Below, piece after piece: positions 22,686 to 35,233 of a stretch of DNA of 64,000 nucleotides. Under the pieces are notes generated by a model. That model saw only the letters and a list, made by a program, of their open reading frames with translations, did not search any database and was not told the origin of the DNA. Both the position numbers and the translations under genes were made by a program. The number at the start of each line of letters is the position of its first letter. The stretch's first letter is position 1. The stretch is from Sipunculus nudus (lineage: Eukaryota; Annelida; Sipuncula; Golfingiida; Sipunculidae), in NCBI GenBank assembly GCA_026874595.1, contig CM049312.1, forward strand, positions 48,549,429 to 48,613,428, in the 5' to 3' direction.

Positions 22686-25600
22686 TTGTCAGTATGTTGG
22701 TCTGTTTTTCAGTTGTCCTTATTTTCGCCTGCTTCCTGGTTCTTGCGTCTCACATTTACCATTCTACTAGCCACAGTTTTGCAGGAATCGCTTTGTAACT
22801 TACACTTATCATATTTCGTAACGATATCTGGAAGGCCAAAGTTTATTATTCAAATAAGTCAAAGGTCAAGGTCAAGGTGATCAAAACATATCAAAATCTT
22901 TTTTCTTCAGAACTTTTTTAATATTGGTCCTATCTTTACAAACTATGGATCATTTTCTTTCACTTTGACATTGCTCGTTCATCTGACTAACTTTACGTCA
23001 TTTCCGGCAAGCGCGTGACCTCAGGTCATCTAGTCTGTCTGTCTGTTTGTCTGTGTACTCTCTACAGGCCACAATTTTGCAGCAATTTTCTTTTAACTTA
23101 TACAGTTGGTAGACAAGCAAACATCCTGGAGGCCTATTGTTTTTGGGCGATATAGGTCAAGGTCAAGGTCATCAAAAGTTTACAAAACATTTTTTTCTTC
23201 ATATCTGTGTGACTATTAGTCGTATCTACTTCAACCGTAGCTCATTTTAATCGTCATTCCAATGCCTGTCTTCTGGTGTGTAGCTGACTCAATTTGCGGT
23301 CACCATGGTAACGCATTTGAGGGGAAAACTGCTGACATTTTTCTAACTTTGTCAGTTTTAAAGCTAGAGAGGTCTAGTTTTTGGCTTGAGGTAGCATTCA
23401 ACTAGAACTACAAGAATTTATTAAAAGTCTCGCAGTATCTCGTAAAATATCTCGTCAAACGAGATATTTCGAGATTTCAGTAATCTTGCCCTGGAGGCCA
23501 CAGTTTTGCAGGAATCTTTTTGAAACTGACATATCGTATGTCCTACCCTATTATCTCGAAATTGTTTTTCATTTTTTGAAAGCGGCCGCTAGGGAGCGCT
23601 GTATGCAAACCTCCCCAACAAATCATGTTTTGGCCATATCTCCAAAATTATAAGCCTCAATAACAAAAACTATAGCTTATTTTCTTCCTCTTAGTCTTCA
23701 CCATAAACTCGTTAAGTCATCTGGTCTCAATCTTGTGTCACTTTGTCAGTATGTCTGTCTGTTTGTTAGATGTCCTCAAATTCGCCTGCTTGCTGTTGTT
23801 TGCGTCTCACATATAACATTCTACAGGCCACAGTTTTGAAAGAATCCTTTTGAAACTATTACATCATATGTCTTACCGTTATATCTCGAAAGAGGTTTTT
23901 CATTTACCGGAGATGGCCACTAGGGGGTGCTGCACTCGACCCTCCCCAACATATCATTTTTTTGCTATATATTCAGAACTATAAACACCCATTACATAAA
24001 CTATCGCTTATTTTCTCCCTCTGAGTCTTCTCCATAATCTTGTGTAGTCATTTGCACTCGATCTTGAGTCACTTTGTCAGTGTGTCCGTCTGTTTGTCAG
24101 TTGCCCTCAAATTCGACTGCTTGCTGGTTCTTGCGTCTCACATAGAGTATTCTACAGGCCACAGTTTTGAAAGAATCTTTTTAAAACTATTACATCTTAT
24201 GTCTTACACAAAACTATTACATCTTATGTCTTACACTAATATCTCGAGACCAATTTTTCATTTTCCAGAATTGGCCGCTAGGGGGCGGTGCACTCAAACT
24301 TGCACAACATATCATTTTTTTGGCCATATCTCCAAAACTATTTACCTCATTTAAATAAACTATAGCTTATTATCTTCCTCTGAGGTTTATCCATAACCTG
24401 ATCAAGCATCTGTTCTTAATCTTGGGTCAGTTTGTCAGTATGTTGGTCTGTTTGTCAGTTGTCCTTAGTTTCGCCTGCTTCCTGGTTCGTGCGTCTCACA
24501 TTTACCATTCTACTAGCCACAGTTTTGCAGGAATCGCTTTGTAACTTACACTTATCATATTTCGTAACGATATCTGGAAGGCCAAAGTTTATTATTCAAA
24601 TAAGTCAAAGGTCAAGGTCAAGGTGATCAAAACATATCAAAATCTTTTTTCTTCAGAACTTTTTTAATATTGGTCCTATCTTTACAAACTATGGATCATT
24701 TTCTTTCACTTTGACATTGCTCGTTCATCTGACTAACTTTACGTCATTTCCGGCAAGCGCGTGACCTCAGGTCATCTAGTCTGTCTGTCTGTTTGTCTGT
24801 GTACTCTCTACAGGCCACAATTTTGCAGCAATTTTCTTTTAACTTATACAGTTGGTAGACAAGCAAACATCCTGGAGGCCTGTTGTTTTTGGGCGATATA
24901 GGTCAAAGGTCAAGGTCATCAAAAGTATACAAAACATTTTTTCTTCATATCTGTGTGACTATTAGTCATATCTACTTCAACCGTAGCTCATTTTAATCGT
25001 CATTCCAATGCCTGTCTTCTGGTGTGTAGCTGACTCACTTTGCGGTCACCATGGTAACGCATATGAGGGGAAAACTGCTGACATTTTTCTAACTTTGTCA
25101 GTTTTAAAGCTAGAGAGGTCTAGTTTTCGGCGTCAGGTTGTATTCAACTAGAACTACAAGAATTTTTTAAAAGTCTCGCAGTATCTCGTAAAATATCTCG
25201 TCAAACGAGATATTTCGAGATTTCAGTAATCTTGCCGTGGAGGTCATAGTTTTGCAGGAATCTTTTTGAAACTGACATATCGTATGTCCTACCCTATTAT
25301 CTCGAAATTGTTTTTCATTTTTTGAAAGCGGCCGCTAGGGAGCGCTGTATGCAAACCTCCCCAACATATCATGTTTTGGCCATACCTCCAAAATTATTAG
25401 CCTCAATAACAAAAACTATAGCTTATTTTTCCCTCTAAGTCTTCTTCATGAACTCGTTTAGTCATCTGGTCTCAATCTTGTGTCACTTTGTCTGTGTGTC
25501 CGTCTGTTTCTCAGTTGTCCTCAAATCCGCTTGCTTGCCGGTTCTTGCGTCTCACATATAGCATTCTACAGGCCACAGTTTTGAAAGAATCTTTTTAAAA

Positions 25601-28600
25601 CTATTACATCTTATTTATGTCTTACACTAATATCTCGAAACCAATTTTTCATTTTCCAGAATTAGCCGCTAGGGGGCGGTGCACTCAAACTTGCACAACA
25701 TATCATTTTTTTGGCCATATCTCCAAAACTATTAACCTCATTTAAATAAACTATAGCTTATTATCTTCCTCTGAGGTTTATCCATAACCTGATCAAGCAT
25801 CTGTTCTTAATCTTGGGTCAGTTTGTCAGTATGTTGGTCTGTTTGTCAGTTGTCCTTAGTTTCGCCTGCTTCCTGGTTCGTGCGTCTCACATTTACCATT
25901 CTACTAGCCACAGTTTTGCAGGAATCGCTTTGTAACTTACACTTATCATATTTCGTAACGATATCTGGAAGGCCAAAGTTTATTATTCAAATAAGTCAAA
26001 GGTCAAGGTCAAGGTGATCAAAACATATCAAAATGTTTTTTCTTCAGAACCTTTTTAATATTGGTCCTATCTTTACAAACTAAGTATCATTTTCTTTCAC
26101 TTTGACATTGCTCGTTCATCTGACTAACTTTACGTCATTTCCGGCAAGCGCGTGACCTCAGGTCATCCAGTCTGTCTGTCTATTTGTCTGTGTACTCTCT
26201 ACAGGCCACAATTTTGCAGCAATTTTCTTTTAACTTATACAGTTGGTAGACAAGCAAACATCCTGGAGGCCTATTGTTTTTGGGCGATATAGGTCAAAGG
26301 TCAAGGTCATCAAAAGTTTACAAAACATTTTTTTCTTCATATCTGTATGACTATTAGTCGTATCTACTTCAACCGTAGCTCATTTTAATCGTCATTCCAA
26401 TGCCTGACTTCTGGTGTGTAGCTGACTCAATTTGCGGTCACCATGGTAACGCATTTGAGGGGAAAACTGCTGACATTTTTCTAACTTTGTCAGTTTTAAA
26501 GCTAGAGAGGTCTAGTTTTCGGCGTCAGGTTGTATTCAACTAGAACTACAAGAATTTTTTAAAAGTCTCGCAGTATCTCGTAAAATATCTCGTCAAACGA
26601 GATATTTCGAGATTTCAGTAATCTTGCCGTGGAGGTCATAGTTTTGCAGGAATCTTTTTGAAACTGACATATCGTATGTCCTACCCTATTATCTCGAAAT
26701 TGTTTTTCATTTTTTGAAAGCGGCCGCTAGGGAGCGCTGTATGCAAACCTCCCCAACATATCATGTTTTGGCCATACCTCCAAAATTATTAGCCTCAATA
26801 ACAAAAACTATAGCTTATTTTTCCCTCTAAGTCTTCTTCATGAACTCGTTTAGTCATCTGGTCTCAATCTTGTGTCACTTTGTCTGTGTGTCCGTCTGTT
26901 TCTCAGTTGTCCTCAAATCCGCTTGCTTGCCGGTTCTTGCGTCTCACATATAGCATTCTACAGGCCACAGTTTTGAAAGAATCTTTTTAAAACTATTACA
27001 TCTTATTTATGTCTTACACTAATATCTCGAAACCAATTTTTCATTTTCCAGAATTAGCCGCTAGGGGGCGGTGCACTCAAACTTGCACAACATATCATTT
27101 TTTTGGCCATATCTCCAAAACTATTAACCTCATTTAAATAAACTATAGCTTATTATCTTCCTCTGAGGTTTATCCATAACCTGATCAAGCATCTGTTCTT
27201 AATCTTGGGTCAGTTTGTCAGTATGTTGGTCTGTTTGTCAGTTGTCCTTAGTTTCGCCTGCTTCCTGGTTCGTGCGTCTCACATTTACCCTTCTACTAGC
27301 TACAGTTTTGCAGGAATCGCTTTGTAACTTACACTTATCATATTTCGTAACGATATCTGGAAGGCCAAAGTTTATTATTCAAATAAGTCAAAGGTCAAGG
27401 TCAAGGTGATCAAAACATATCAAAATTTTTTTTTCTTCAGAACCTTTTTAATATTGGTCCTATCTTTACAAACTAAGTATCATTTTCTTTCACTTTGACA
27501 TTGCTCGTTCATCTGACTAACTTTACGTCATTTCCGGCAAGCGCGTGACCTCAGGTCATCCAGTCTGTCTGTCTATTTGTCTGTGTACTCTCTACAGGCC
27601 ACAATTTTGCAGCAATTTTCTTTTAACTTATACAGTTGGTAGACAAGCAAACATCCTGGAGGCCTATTGTTTTTGGGCGATATAGGTCAAAGGTCAAGGT
27701 CATCAAAAGTTTACAAAACATTTTTTTCTTCATATCTGTGTGACTATTAGTCGTATCTACTTCAACCGTAGCTCATTTTAATCGTCATTCCAATGCCTTA
27801 CTTCTGGTGTGTAGCTGACTCAATTTGCGGTCACCATGGTAACGCATTTGAGGGGAAAACTGCTGACATTTTTCTAACTTTGTCAGTTTTAAAGCTAGAG
27901 AGGTCTAGTTTTTGGCTTGAGGTAGCATTCAACTAGAACTACAAGAATTTATTAAAAGTCTCGCAGTATCTCGTAAAATATCTCGTCAAACGAGATATTT
28001 CGAGATTTCAGTAATCTTGCCCTGGAGGCCACAGTTTTGCAGGAATCTTTTTGAAACTGACATATCGTATGTCCTACCCTATTATCTCGAAATTGTTTTC
28101 CATTTTTTGAAAGCGGCCGCTAGGGAGCGCTGTATGCAAACCTCCCCAACATATCATGTTTTGGCCATATCTCCAAAATTATAAGCCTCAATAACAAAAA
28201 CTATAGCTTATTTTCTTCCTCTTAGTCTTCACCATAAACTCGTTAAGTCATCTGGTCTCAATCTTGTGTCACTTTGTCAGTATGTCTGTCTGTTTGTCAG
28301 ATGTCCTCAAATTCGCCTGCTTGCTGTTGCTTGCGTCTCACATATAACATTCTACAGGCCACAGTTTTGAAAGAATCCTTTTGAAACTATTACATCATAT
28401 GTCTTACCGTAATATCTCGAAAGAGGTTTTTCATTTACCGGAGATGGCCACTAGGGGGCGCTGCACTCGACCCTCCCCAACATATCAATTTTTTTTGCTA
28501 TATATTCAGAACAATGAACACCCATTACATAAACTATCGCATATTTCTCCCTCTAAGTCTTCTCCATAATCTGATGTAGTCATTTGCACTCGATAATGAG
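22686..28600. repeat. 1.39-kb higher-order satellite repeats
   Basis: Identical landmarks recur at 24,432, 25,823 and 27,215 (spacing 1,391 and 1,392) and at 22,686 (spacing 1,746, one extra ~355-bp module). The frames starting at 24,432 and 25,823 translate identically over 64 residues, so these units are nearly identical and recently amplified. Sequence at about 23,371-24,000 matches 27,902-28,530, showing that the long and short unit types are interleaved. Confidence 0.92.
23299..27843. promoter_or_regulatory. Four RFX X-box-like palindromes in the higher-order repeats
   Basis: GTCACCATGGTAAC occurs at 23,299-23,312, 25,045-25,058, 26,437-26,450 and 27,830-27,843. It fits the X-box pattern GTNRCC-N2-RGYAAC bound by RFX transcription factors in animals. 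Elsewhere in the satellite the same position is the perfect palindrome CGTAACCATGGTTACG (19,357-19,372, 29,799-29,814, 48,191-48,206), one base off the X-box pattern. Binding is not shown; the match is by consensus only. Confidence 0.3.
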
Positions 28601-30912
28601 TCACTTTGTCAGTGTGTCCGTCTGTTTGTCAGTTGCCCTCAAATTCGCCTGCTTGCTGGTTCTTGCGTCTCACATAGAGTATTCTACAGGCCACAGTTTT
28701 GAAAGAATCCCCTTGAAACTAGTACATCTTATGTCTTACACCAATATCTCAAAATATATTTTTCATTTTTCCGATATGGCCGCTAGGGGGAGCTGAACAC
28801 GACCCTCCCATTTATATCATTATATTGGCCGTAACTCCAAAACTCACAGCCTCAATTACATAAACTATATCTTATTTTCTTTCTCTGATTCTTCTCCATA
28901 ACCTGGTGTAGTCATTTGGACACAATCTTGAGTCACTTTGTCGGTGTGTCCGTCTGTTTGTCAGTTGTTTTCAAATTCGCCTGCTTGCTGGCTTTTGCGT
29001 GTCACATATACCATTGTACATACCTAGTTTTGCAGGAATCCTTTTGAAACTGGTACAGCTGATGTCAAACACTACTATCTCGAAAGTGCTTTTTTTATTT
29101 TCGGGATTGGTTGCTAGGGGCGCTGCACTCGAACCACTGCAACATATCAGTGCTTGGCCTTTCCTCGAAAACCGTGAACTTTATCTGCACAAACTATAAC
29201 TCATTTTGTTTCTATATATCTTCTCCATATGTTTATGTAATCATATATTATCTAAAATGTGTCAGTGTGTCAGGATGTTTTTCCGTTTGTCAGTTGTTGT
29301 CAGTTTTGTATGCTTTCATGTTATTTTGTGTGATATATATCATTCTGCAGGCCCTAATTCCTCGGCATTCACTCTGAAGGTCACTAAATTGATGAAAAAC
29401 CGACACTTTGTATCGTTTGTCCGTCTGTCTGTCATTTCCATTTCCGGCAAGCGTTCGAACTCTGGTCGTCTAGTTTGTTTGTTGCTTGCCGGAAATCTTC
29501 GATTTCGGCAAGTTGGTTGGTCAGTTGCGTATGTCTGTTTGTTTGTTTGTCTGTGTACTCTCTACAGGCCACATTTTTGCAGGAATTGCTTTCAAACTGA
29601 CAAAGCTGGTCAAAATCAAAATTCCTGGAAGCCTATTGTTTTTGGTCAATATAGGTCAAAGGTCAAGGTCATCAAAAGTATACAAAACGTTTTTTTCTTC
29701 ATATCTTTGTTACTTTTAGCCGTATCGACTTCAAACATAGCTCATTTTAATCTTCATTCCATGGCCTTTCTTCTGATGTGTAGCTGCTTTAAATTTGCCG
29801 TAACCATGGTTACGAATTTTTGGGAAAAATTCATGATATTAGAAAATAAGGGGTCTTATTTTTCTAACTTTGTCAGTTTTAAAGCTAGAGAGGTCTAGTT
29901 TTTTGCATCAGGTAGCATTTAACAAGTACTACAAGATTTTATTACAAGTCTCGCGATATCTCGTATAATATCTCGTCAAACGAGATATTTCGAGATTTTA
30001 GTGATCTTGCCCTGGAGGTCACAGTTTTGCAGGAATCTTTTTGAAACTGACATATCGCAAGTCCTACCCTTTTATCTCGAAATTGTTTTTTAATTTTTTT
30101 AATGCAGCCGCTAGGTGGCGCTTTATGCAAACCTCATCAACATATTATGTTTTGGCCATATCTACAAAACTGTGAGCCTTAATTACATAAACTATAGCTT
30201 ATTTTCTTCCTCTGAGTCTTTTCCAAATCCTGGTGTAGTCATTTCCAATCAATCTTGAGTCACTTTGTCAGTGTGTCTGTCTGTTTCTCAGTTGTCCTTA
30301 AAAATTCGCCTGCTTACCGGTTCTTGCGTCTCACATATAGCATTATACAGGCCACAATTTTGAAAGAATCCTTTTTTAAACTATTACATCTTATGTCTTA
30401 CACAAATATCTCGAAACTGAATTTTCATTTTCCAGATATGGCCGCTAGGGGGCGGTGCACATAAACTTTAACAACATATCATTTTTTGCCCTTTTCTCCA
30501 AAACTATAAACCTCATTTACATAAACTATAGCTTATTATCTTCCGCTGAGGTTTTTCCATAACATGATTTAGTCATCTGATCTCAATCTGGGGTCAGTTT
30601 GTCAGTATGTTTGTCTGTTTTTCAGTTGTCCTTGATTTCGCCTGCTTCCTGGTTCTTGGGTCTCAAATATACCATTCTACTGGCCACAATTTTGCAGGAA
30701 TCGCTTTGTAACTTACACTTGTCATATTTCGTAACGATATCTGGAAGGCCTATGTTTATTATTCAAATAAGTCAAAGGCCAAGGTCAAGGTGATCAAAAC
30801 ATATCCACATTTTTTTCTTCAGAACTTTGTTAATATTGATCCTTTCTTTACAAACTAGGGATTATTTTCTTTCACTTTGAAATTGCTCGTTCATCTGACT
30901 AACTTTACGTCA

Positions 30913-30981
30913 TTTCCGGCAAGCGCGTGACCTCAGGTCATCTAGTTTGATGCTTGCCGGAAATCTTCGATTTCGGCAAGC
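30913..30981. other. Satellite nested hairpin with TGACCT-C-AGGTCA
   Basis: GCTTGCCGGAAATC and GATTTCGGCAAGC form a hairpin at 30,952-30,981 with one bulged base. The outer TTTCCGGCAAGC at 30,913 can pair instead with GCTTGCCGGAAA, enclosing the palindrome TGACCTCAGGTCA. The same pair of alternative stems is seen near 21,880-21,948, and the inner hairpin near 18,961, 19,021 and 29,483. Confidence 0.7.
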
Positions 30982-32754
30982 AGGTTGGTCAGTCGCAGAT
31001 GTCTGTTTGTCTGTTTGTCTATCTGTCTATGTACTCTCTACAGGCCAGAATTTTAAAGCAATTGCCTTTAAACATATACAGCTGGTAGACAAGCAAAAAC
31101 CCTGGAGGCCTATTGTTTTAAGGCGATATAGGTCCAAGGTCAAGGTCAAGGTCATCAAAACTTCTCAAAACGGATTTTGCTTCATATCCTTGTAACTATA
31201 AGTCGTATCTACTTCAATTGGAGCTCATTTTAATCGTCATTCCAGGGCCTTTCTTCTGGTGTGTAGCTGCCTTAAATTTGCTGTAACCATGGTTACGCAT
31301 TCTGGGGCAAAACTCATGATTTTCAAAAATGAGGGGTCTTATTTTTCCAACTTTGTCAGTTTTAAAGCTACAGAGGTCTAGTTTTTTGCATCAGGTAGCA
31401 TACAAGCAGTATTATTTGATTATATTACAAGTCTCGCAATATCTCGTGTAATTTCTCGTCAAACGAGATATTTCGAGATATCGCTTAGTGATAGCCTAGA
31501 GTCCACAAGTATGCAGGAATCATTTTGAAACTGCTACAATTTGTGTCTTACACTAATATCTCGAAATAGATTTTTCATTTTCCGGATATGCCCGCTAGGG
31601 GGTGCTGCACTATAACCTTCCTAACATATCAGTTTTTGACCATATCTCCGGAAGAATAAACCCCAATTACAGAAACTATAGCTTATTTTCTTCCTGTGAG
31701 TCTTCTCCATACCCTGGTTAAGTCAGCTGATCTAAATCTTGTGTTACTTTGTCAGTATGTCTGTCTGTTTGTCAGTTGGCCGCAATTTCACGCTTTCTGG
31801 TTCTTGCGTCTTATTTATAGCATTATACAGACCACATTTTAGCAGGAATCCTTTTGAAACTGGTACATGTTTTTTCTTACACTAATTTCTCAAAATGGAT
31901 TTTTTATTTTTCGGAAATGGCCGCTAGGCGGCGCTGCACTCGAACCTCCCCAACATTTCGTCTTGTGGACATGTCTCCAAAACTATCAATCTCAATTATA
32001 TAAACTATAGCTTATGTTATTTCTCTGAGTCTTCTCCACCTCTGGGTTAAGTCATCTGGTCTCAAATTTGTGTCACTTTGTCAGTATGTCTGTTTGTCAG
32101 TTGTCCTCAATTTCACCTGCTTGCTTGTTCTTGCGTCTTACGTATAGTATTCTACAGGCCACAGTTTTGTAGTAATGATTTTGTAACTTACACATATTGA
32201 ATGTCGGAATGAATTCTGAAAATAATTAAGTATATTATTTATATAGATCAAAGGTCAAGGTCAAGGTGGTGTGAAATAATTTTGTGAAAGGATTTGTCCT
32301 ATCCTCACAAACTATACCTTATTTTCTCCCTCCTGAATTTACCATGGCACAGTCTACTGAATTACCCTACAGTTTGTGTCACTTTGTCAGTATGTTTGTC
32401 TTTCTGTTTATCAGATGTCCTCAATTCGCTGGTTCCTGCTTCTTACTTATAACATTATACAGGCCACAGTTTTGCAGCAATCACTTTGTAACTTATACAT
32501 AACATGTATTGGCACGATTTCTGGGGGCTACAATGTCATTTCTACATATTCAGGAATAAGATGGACCATTGAGCAAGTCATGACCTTGGTGTGTCTGTCT
32601 GTTCGTCTTGTAGTTCTTATTTATTGGACCACATCTGAGAGTATTCAATTTTCTTCACGTTGTGTATACCGCTTGTAATTAAGAAGACATTCGTTCCAGA
32701 CTGTTCGTCACTTCTTGCACAACATCATGAATAACAAAAGAAAAATTCAAACAA

Positions 32755-32783
32755 TATATATATTATTACATAGAATAAAAAAT

Positions 32784-32856
<73 letters not shown>

Positions 32857-33372
32857 ACAGATTTCATTTATTGTCACATTGTAATATTTTATGATTAACA
32901 GTTTTTATCATTTAAATCTGCATTAAATTCAAACAAATTTTATTACACAGAATAAAAAATAATGAAATACATATATATATATCAACAGATTTCATTTATT
33001 GTCACATTGCAATATTTTATAATTAACAGTTTTTATCACTAAAATCTGCATCAAAGTCAAACAATATATTGTATTACATAGAATAAAATTAATGAAATAC
33101 ATATATATATATCAACAGATTTCATTTATTGTCACATTGCAATATTTTATAATTAACAGTTTTTATCACTGAAATCTGCATCAAATTCAAACAATATATT
33201 TTATTACATAGAATAAAAAAATGAAATATATATATTAACAGATTTCATTTATTGACACATTGCAAAATTTTATGATTAACAGTTTTTGTCACTGAAATCT
33301 GCATCAAATTCAAACAATATATGTTATTACATAGAATAAAAAATAATGAAATACATTTATAGTATTTGTAAT
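32755..33372. repeat. AT-rich 123-130 bp tandem units, copy 2
   Basis: Same four units as 1,135-1,735, with the first TA run expanded. Confidence 0.85.
32787..32854. repeat. Expanded TA microsatellite, copy 2
   Basis: 68 bp of TA against 38 bp at the matching place in copy 1 (1,179-1,216). It accounts for most of the change in offset between the two copies at this point. Confidence 0.95.
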
Positions 33373-33516
33373 TGGTTATTGTGACATTGCTACAGGCTGC
33401 TTATCACACTGCCTGACCAAATGATGTAACAACCTTTGTCTCCAGTGAGACTTGTTCATTTCATGTATCCAAGGAGGTAATTTGGTCCAGCCGGAACTGC
33501 TTTTGATATACTGGTA

Positions 33517-33802
33517 CGCCATACTGGTTAATCCCGGAGAGACCGACCGTGCTTATCACACAGCCTGTCGCCTCCTGTCCCCAAGTTACGTAACCATCCT
33601 TTTCCCAAAAGGACGATGGTGAGCCACTGGTTGGTCACGGAGAGACCGACCGTGCTTATCACACAGCCTGACGCCTCCTGTCCCCAGTGACGTAACCATC
33701 CAAGTCCCGAATGAGCAATAGTGCGCCACTGGTTGTTCCTGGAGAGACCGACCGTGATTACCTCCTGTCCCCAAGTGACGTATCCATGCAAATTCTAAAT
33801 GA
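33517..33802. repeat. Three ~103 bp subterminal units, copy 2
   Basis: Duplicate of 1,880-2,165, with the GGAGAGACCGACCGTG cores near 33,535, 33,638 and 33,740. It differs from copy 1 by a few single bases. Confidence 0.85.
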
Positions 33803-34573
33803 GACTTGGACAATTCAGAAACTAGGAAATGATAGTTATTCCGTAATACCGCACCCTTGTCTAGACTTGATTTTTTTTAAAATTTATCTAGATAATCTAG
33901 TCTTATTTAATGTATTGGATATATAAATCAGTAACTGTTATTACATACCGTAAAAAAGAAATCTCATCGTTCATTGTTAAAAGAAGGTACGATGGTTTCG
34001 TGCAGATAAAGAGCAAACATTTCTTCATCATTGTTCTACTTTGGTTTATACATGGCAATACCTCATATTGAACAATATGCTCCTCTGCCGGTCATTTTTG
34101 TTGTATGGAACGGCGTTCGAGTATCAAAAATGATCTCTCTGACCAAATTTCTTTTTGCACAAAGCGTTTGGTAGAGGCAATATATTAAAAATTATTACTT
34201 TCATTATTCAATCATTTTTTTAAAAATTAATGAATATTGGGAATTCTCAATCTATCAATAAAGAATAAACAACAAAAAAATTCATTCATAAACTTATATA
34301 ACCATAACAATAATGATAATATGACAATAGTAAGGTAATAACAGTGTAGAGATAATGTGACAATATATTTTAAAAATGTAAAGTTTTAGGTAAAATATTT
34401 AGATCATATTATTTCATCGTCTTTATTTATTAAAATATTCAAAATCTCATTAATATTGATAACCAATACATTAATAAAAATACAAAATTATTAGTGTGAA
34501 TGAATAAAAATATAATACTTATAACAGGACAGTATATTAAAATTTATTCCGTATGAATACAATGTAAAATAGT

Positions 34574-35233
34574 TCATTTGTTCTGAAAGCTACAAAATGT
34601 TATGTCATGTTTGGAGAAGTATGTGTCGTGCACTTCTGAACTAACTCCCAGTGTACCAACATTATTGTGGTATATATGGTCTATCAGCGTCCCTCTGTCA
34701 GTTGTAGGAAATCTTACAAATTGTTCAAACCCGAATTCCTTCATTAATACAATTAATTTGCTTTCTTGCTTTTCATTCAAGTCATCATTAAAGTCGCCCG
34801 AAACAAACACTGGCAAATCCAAGGGTAAAGACGAAATGACAGAACGAAATCTTCGGCAAAAGTGCTCAAGAGGGTAAAACGGTTTTCTGTATGCAACAAC
34901 CACAATCATTTTTGATTCCTGAACTTTGACCTGTACTTTTTTACATTCCAGTGCCTCACTCTCGACAGTTAACTCCTCTGATTTTAATTTCTGCTTTACA
35001 CATACCATAATACCGTGCAATCCACCGTGGTTCTGTTTCGATGGTACATTGTACCGGAATAAGCGGTAATGGTACTTTTCCGAAAAAATATCCAGATTGT
35101 GTTCATCTGTCAAATATGTTTCGGTGAAACACATCACATCTGTGCGATTGAAAATGCGGGCTTGTCTAGCAGTTAATAGGTCCGGAATTTTAGGGAGCAA
35201 ATAACGTACATTCAAATGACCAATTATGTCCAC
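34574..35233 (-). CDS. Helentron apurinic-type endonuclease domain, copy 2
   Basis: 219 codons, differing from copy 1 at one residue (Ile for Val in the SKLxVLMKEF block). It keeps the ET glutamate, SGDFND and IDHIYHN motifs and has the same Lys in place of Asp in the terminal SDH motif. It is separated from the helicase frame by the same lost G. Confidence 0.85.
   Translation of the reverse strand: MDIIGHLNVRYLLPKIPDLLTARQARIFNRTDVMCFTETYLTDEHNLDIFSEKYHYRLFRYNVPSKQNHGGLHGIMVCVKQKLKSEELTVESEALECKKVQVKVQESKMIVVVAYRKPFYPLEHFCRRFRSVISSLPLDLPVFVSGDFNDDLNEKQESKLIVLMKEFGFEQFVRFPTTDRGTLIDHIYHNNVGTLGVSSEVHDTYFSKHDITFCSFQNK

Larger units (their letters stand above)
15448..32680. repeat. Main complex satellite array
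   Basis: About 17 kb built from composite units. One module (~350 bp) runs from 'tatctcgaaa' through 'ggccgctagggggcgctgca', 'catatctccaaaactata', 'taaactatagcttatt', a CTGTCTGTTTGTCAG tract and 'tctacaggccacagttttg'. A second, ~1 kb, adds 'gtaacgatatctggaaggcc', overlapping AAGGTC half sites, 'ttccggcaagcgcgtgacc', a paired ACCATGGT palindrome and a TCTCGTCAAACGAGA hairpin. The modules share blocks, so both probably descend from one ~350-bp monomer. Order and spacing vary, showing unequal exchange. All frames here (the MSVCxSVCQLS... type) are repeat translations. No host gene is seen. Confidence 0.9.

Noticed and set aside
24432-27409. Repeated 64-codon frames starting MSVCWSVCQLS at 24,432, 25,823 and 27,215 (and related ones throughout)
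   Set aside because: They are translations of one satellite module. The surrounding noncoding words are equally conserved, and older units carry stops and shifts, so there is no sign of protein selection.
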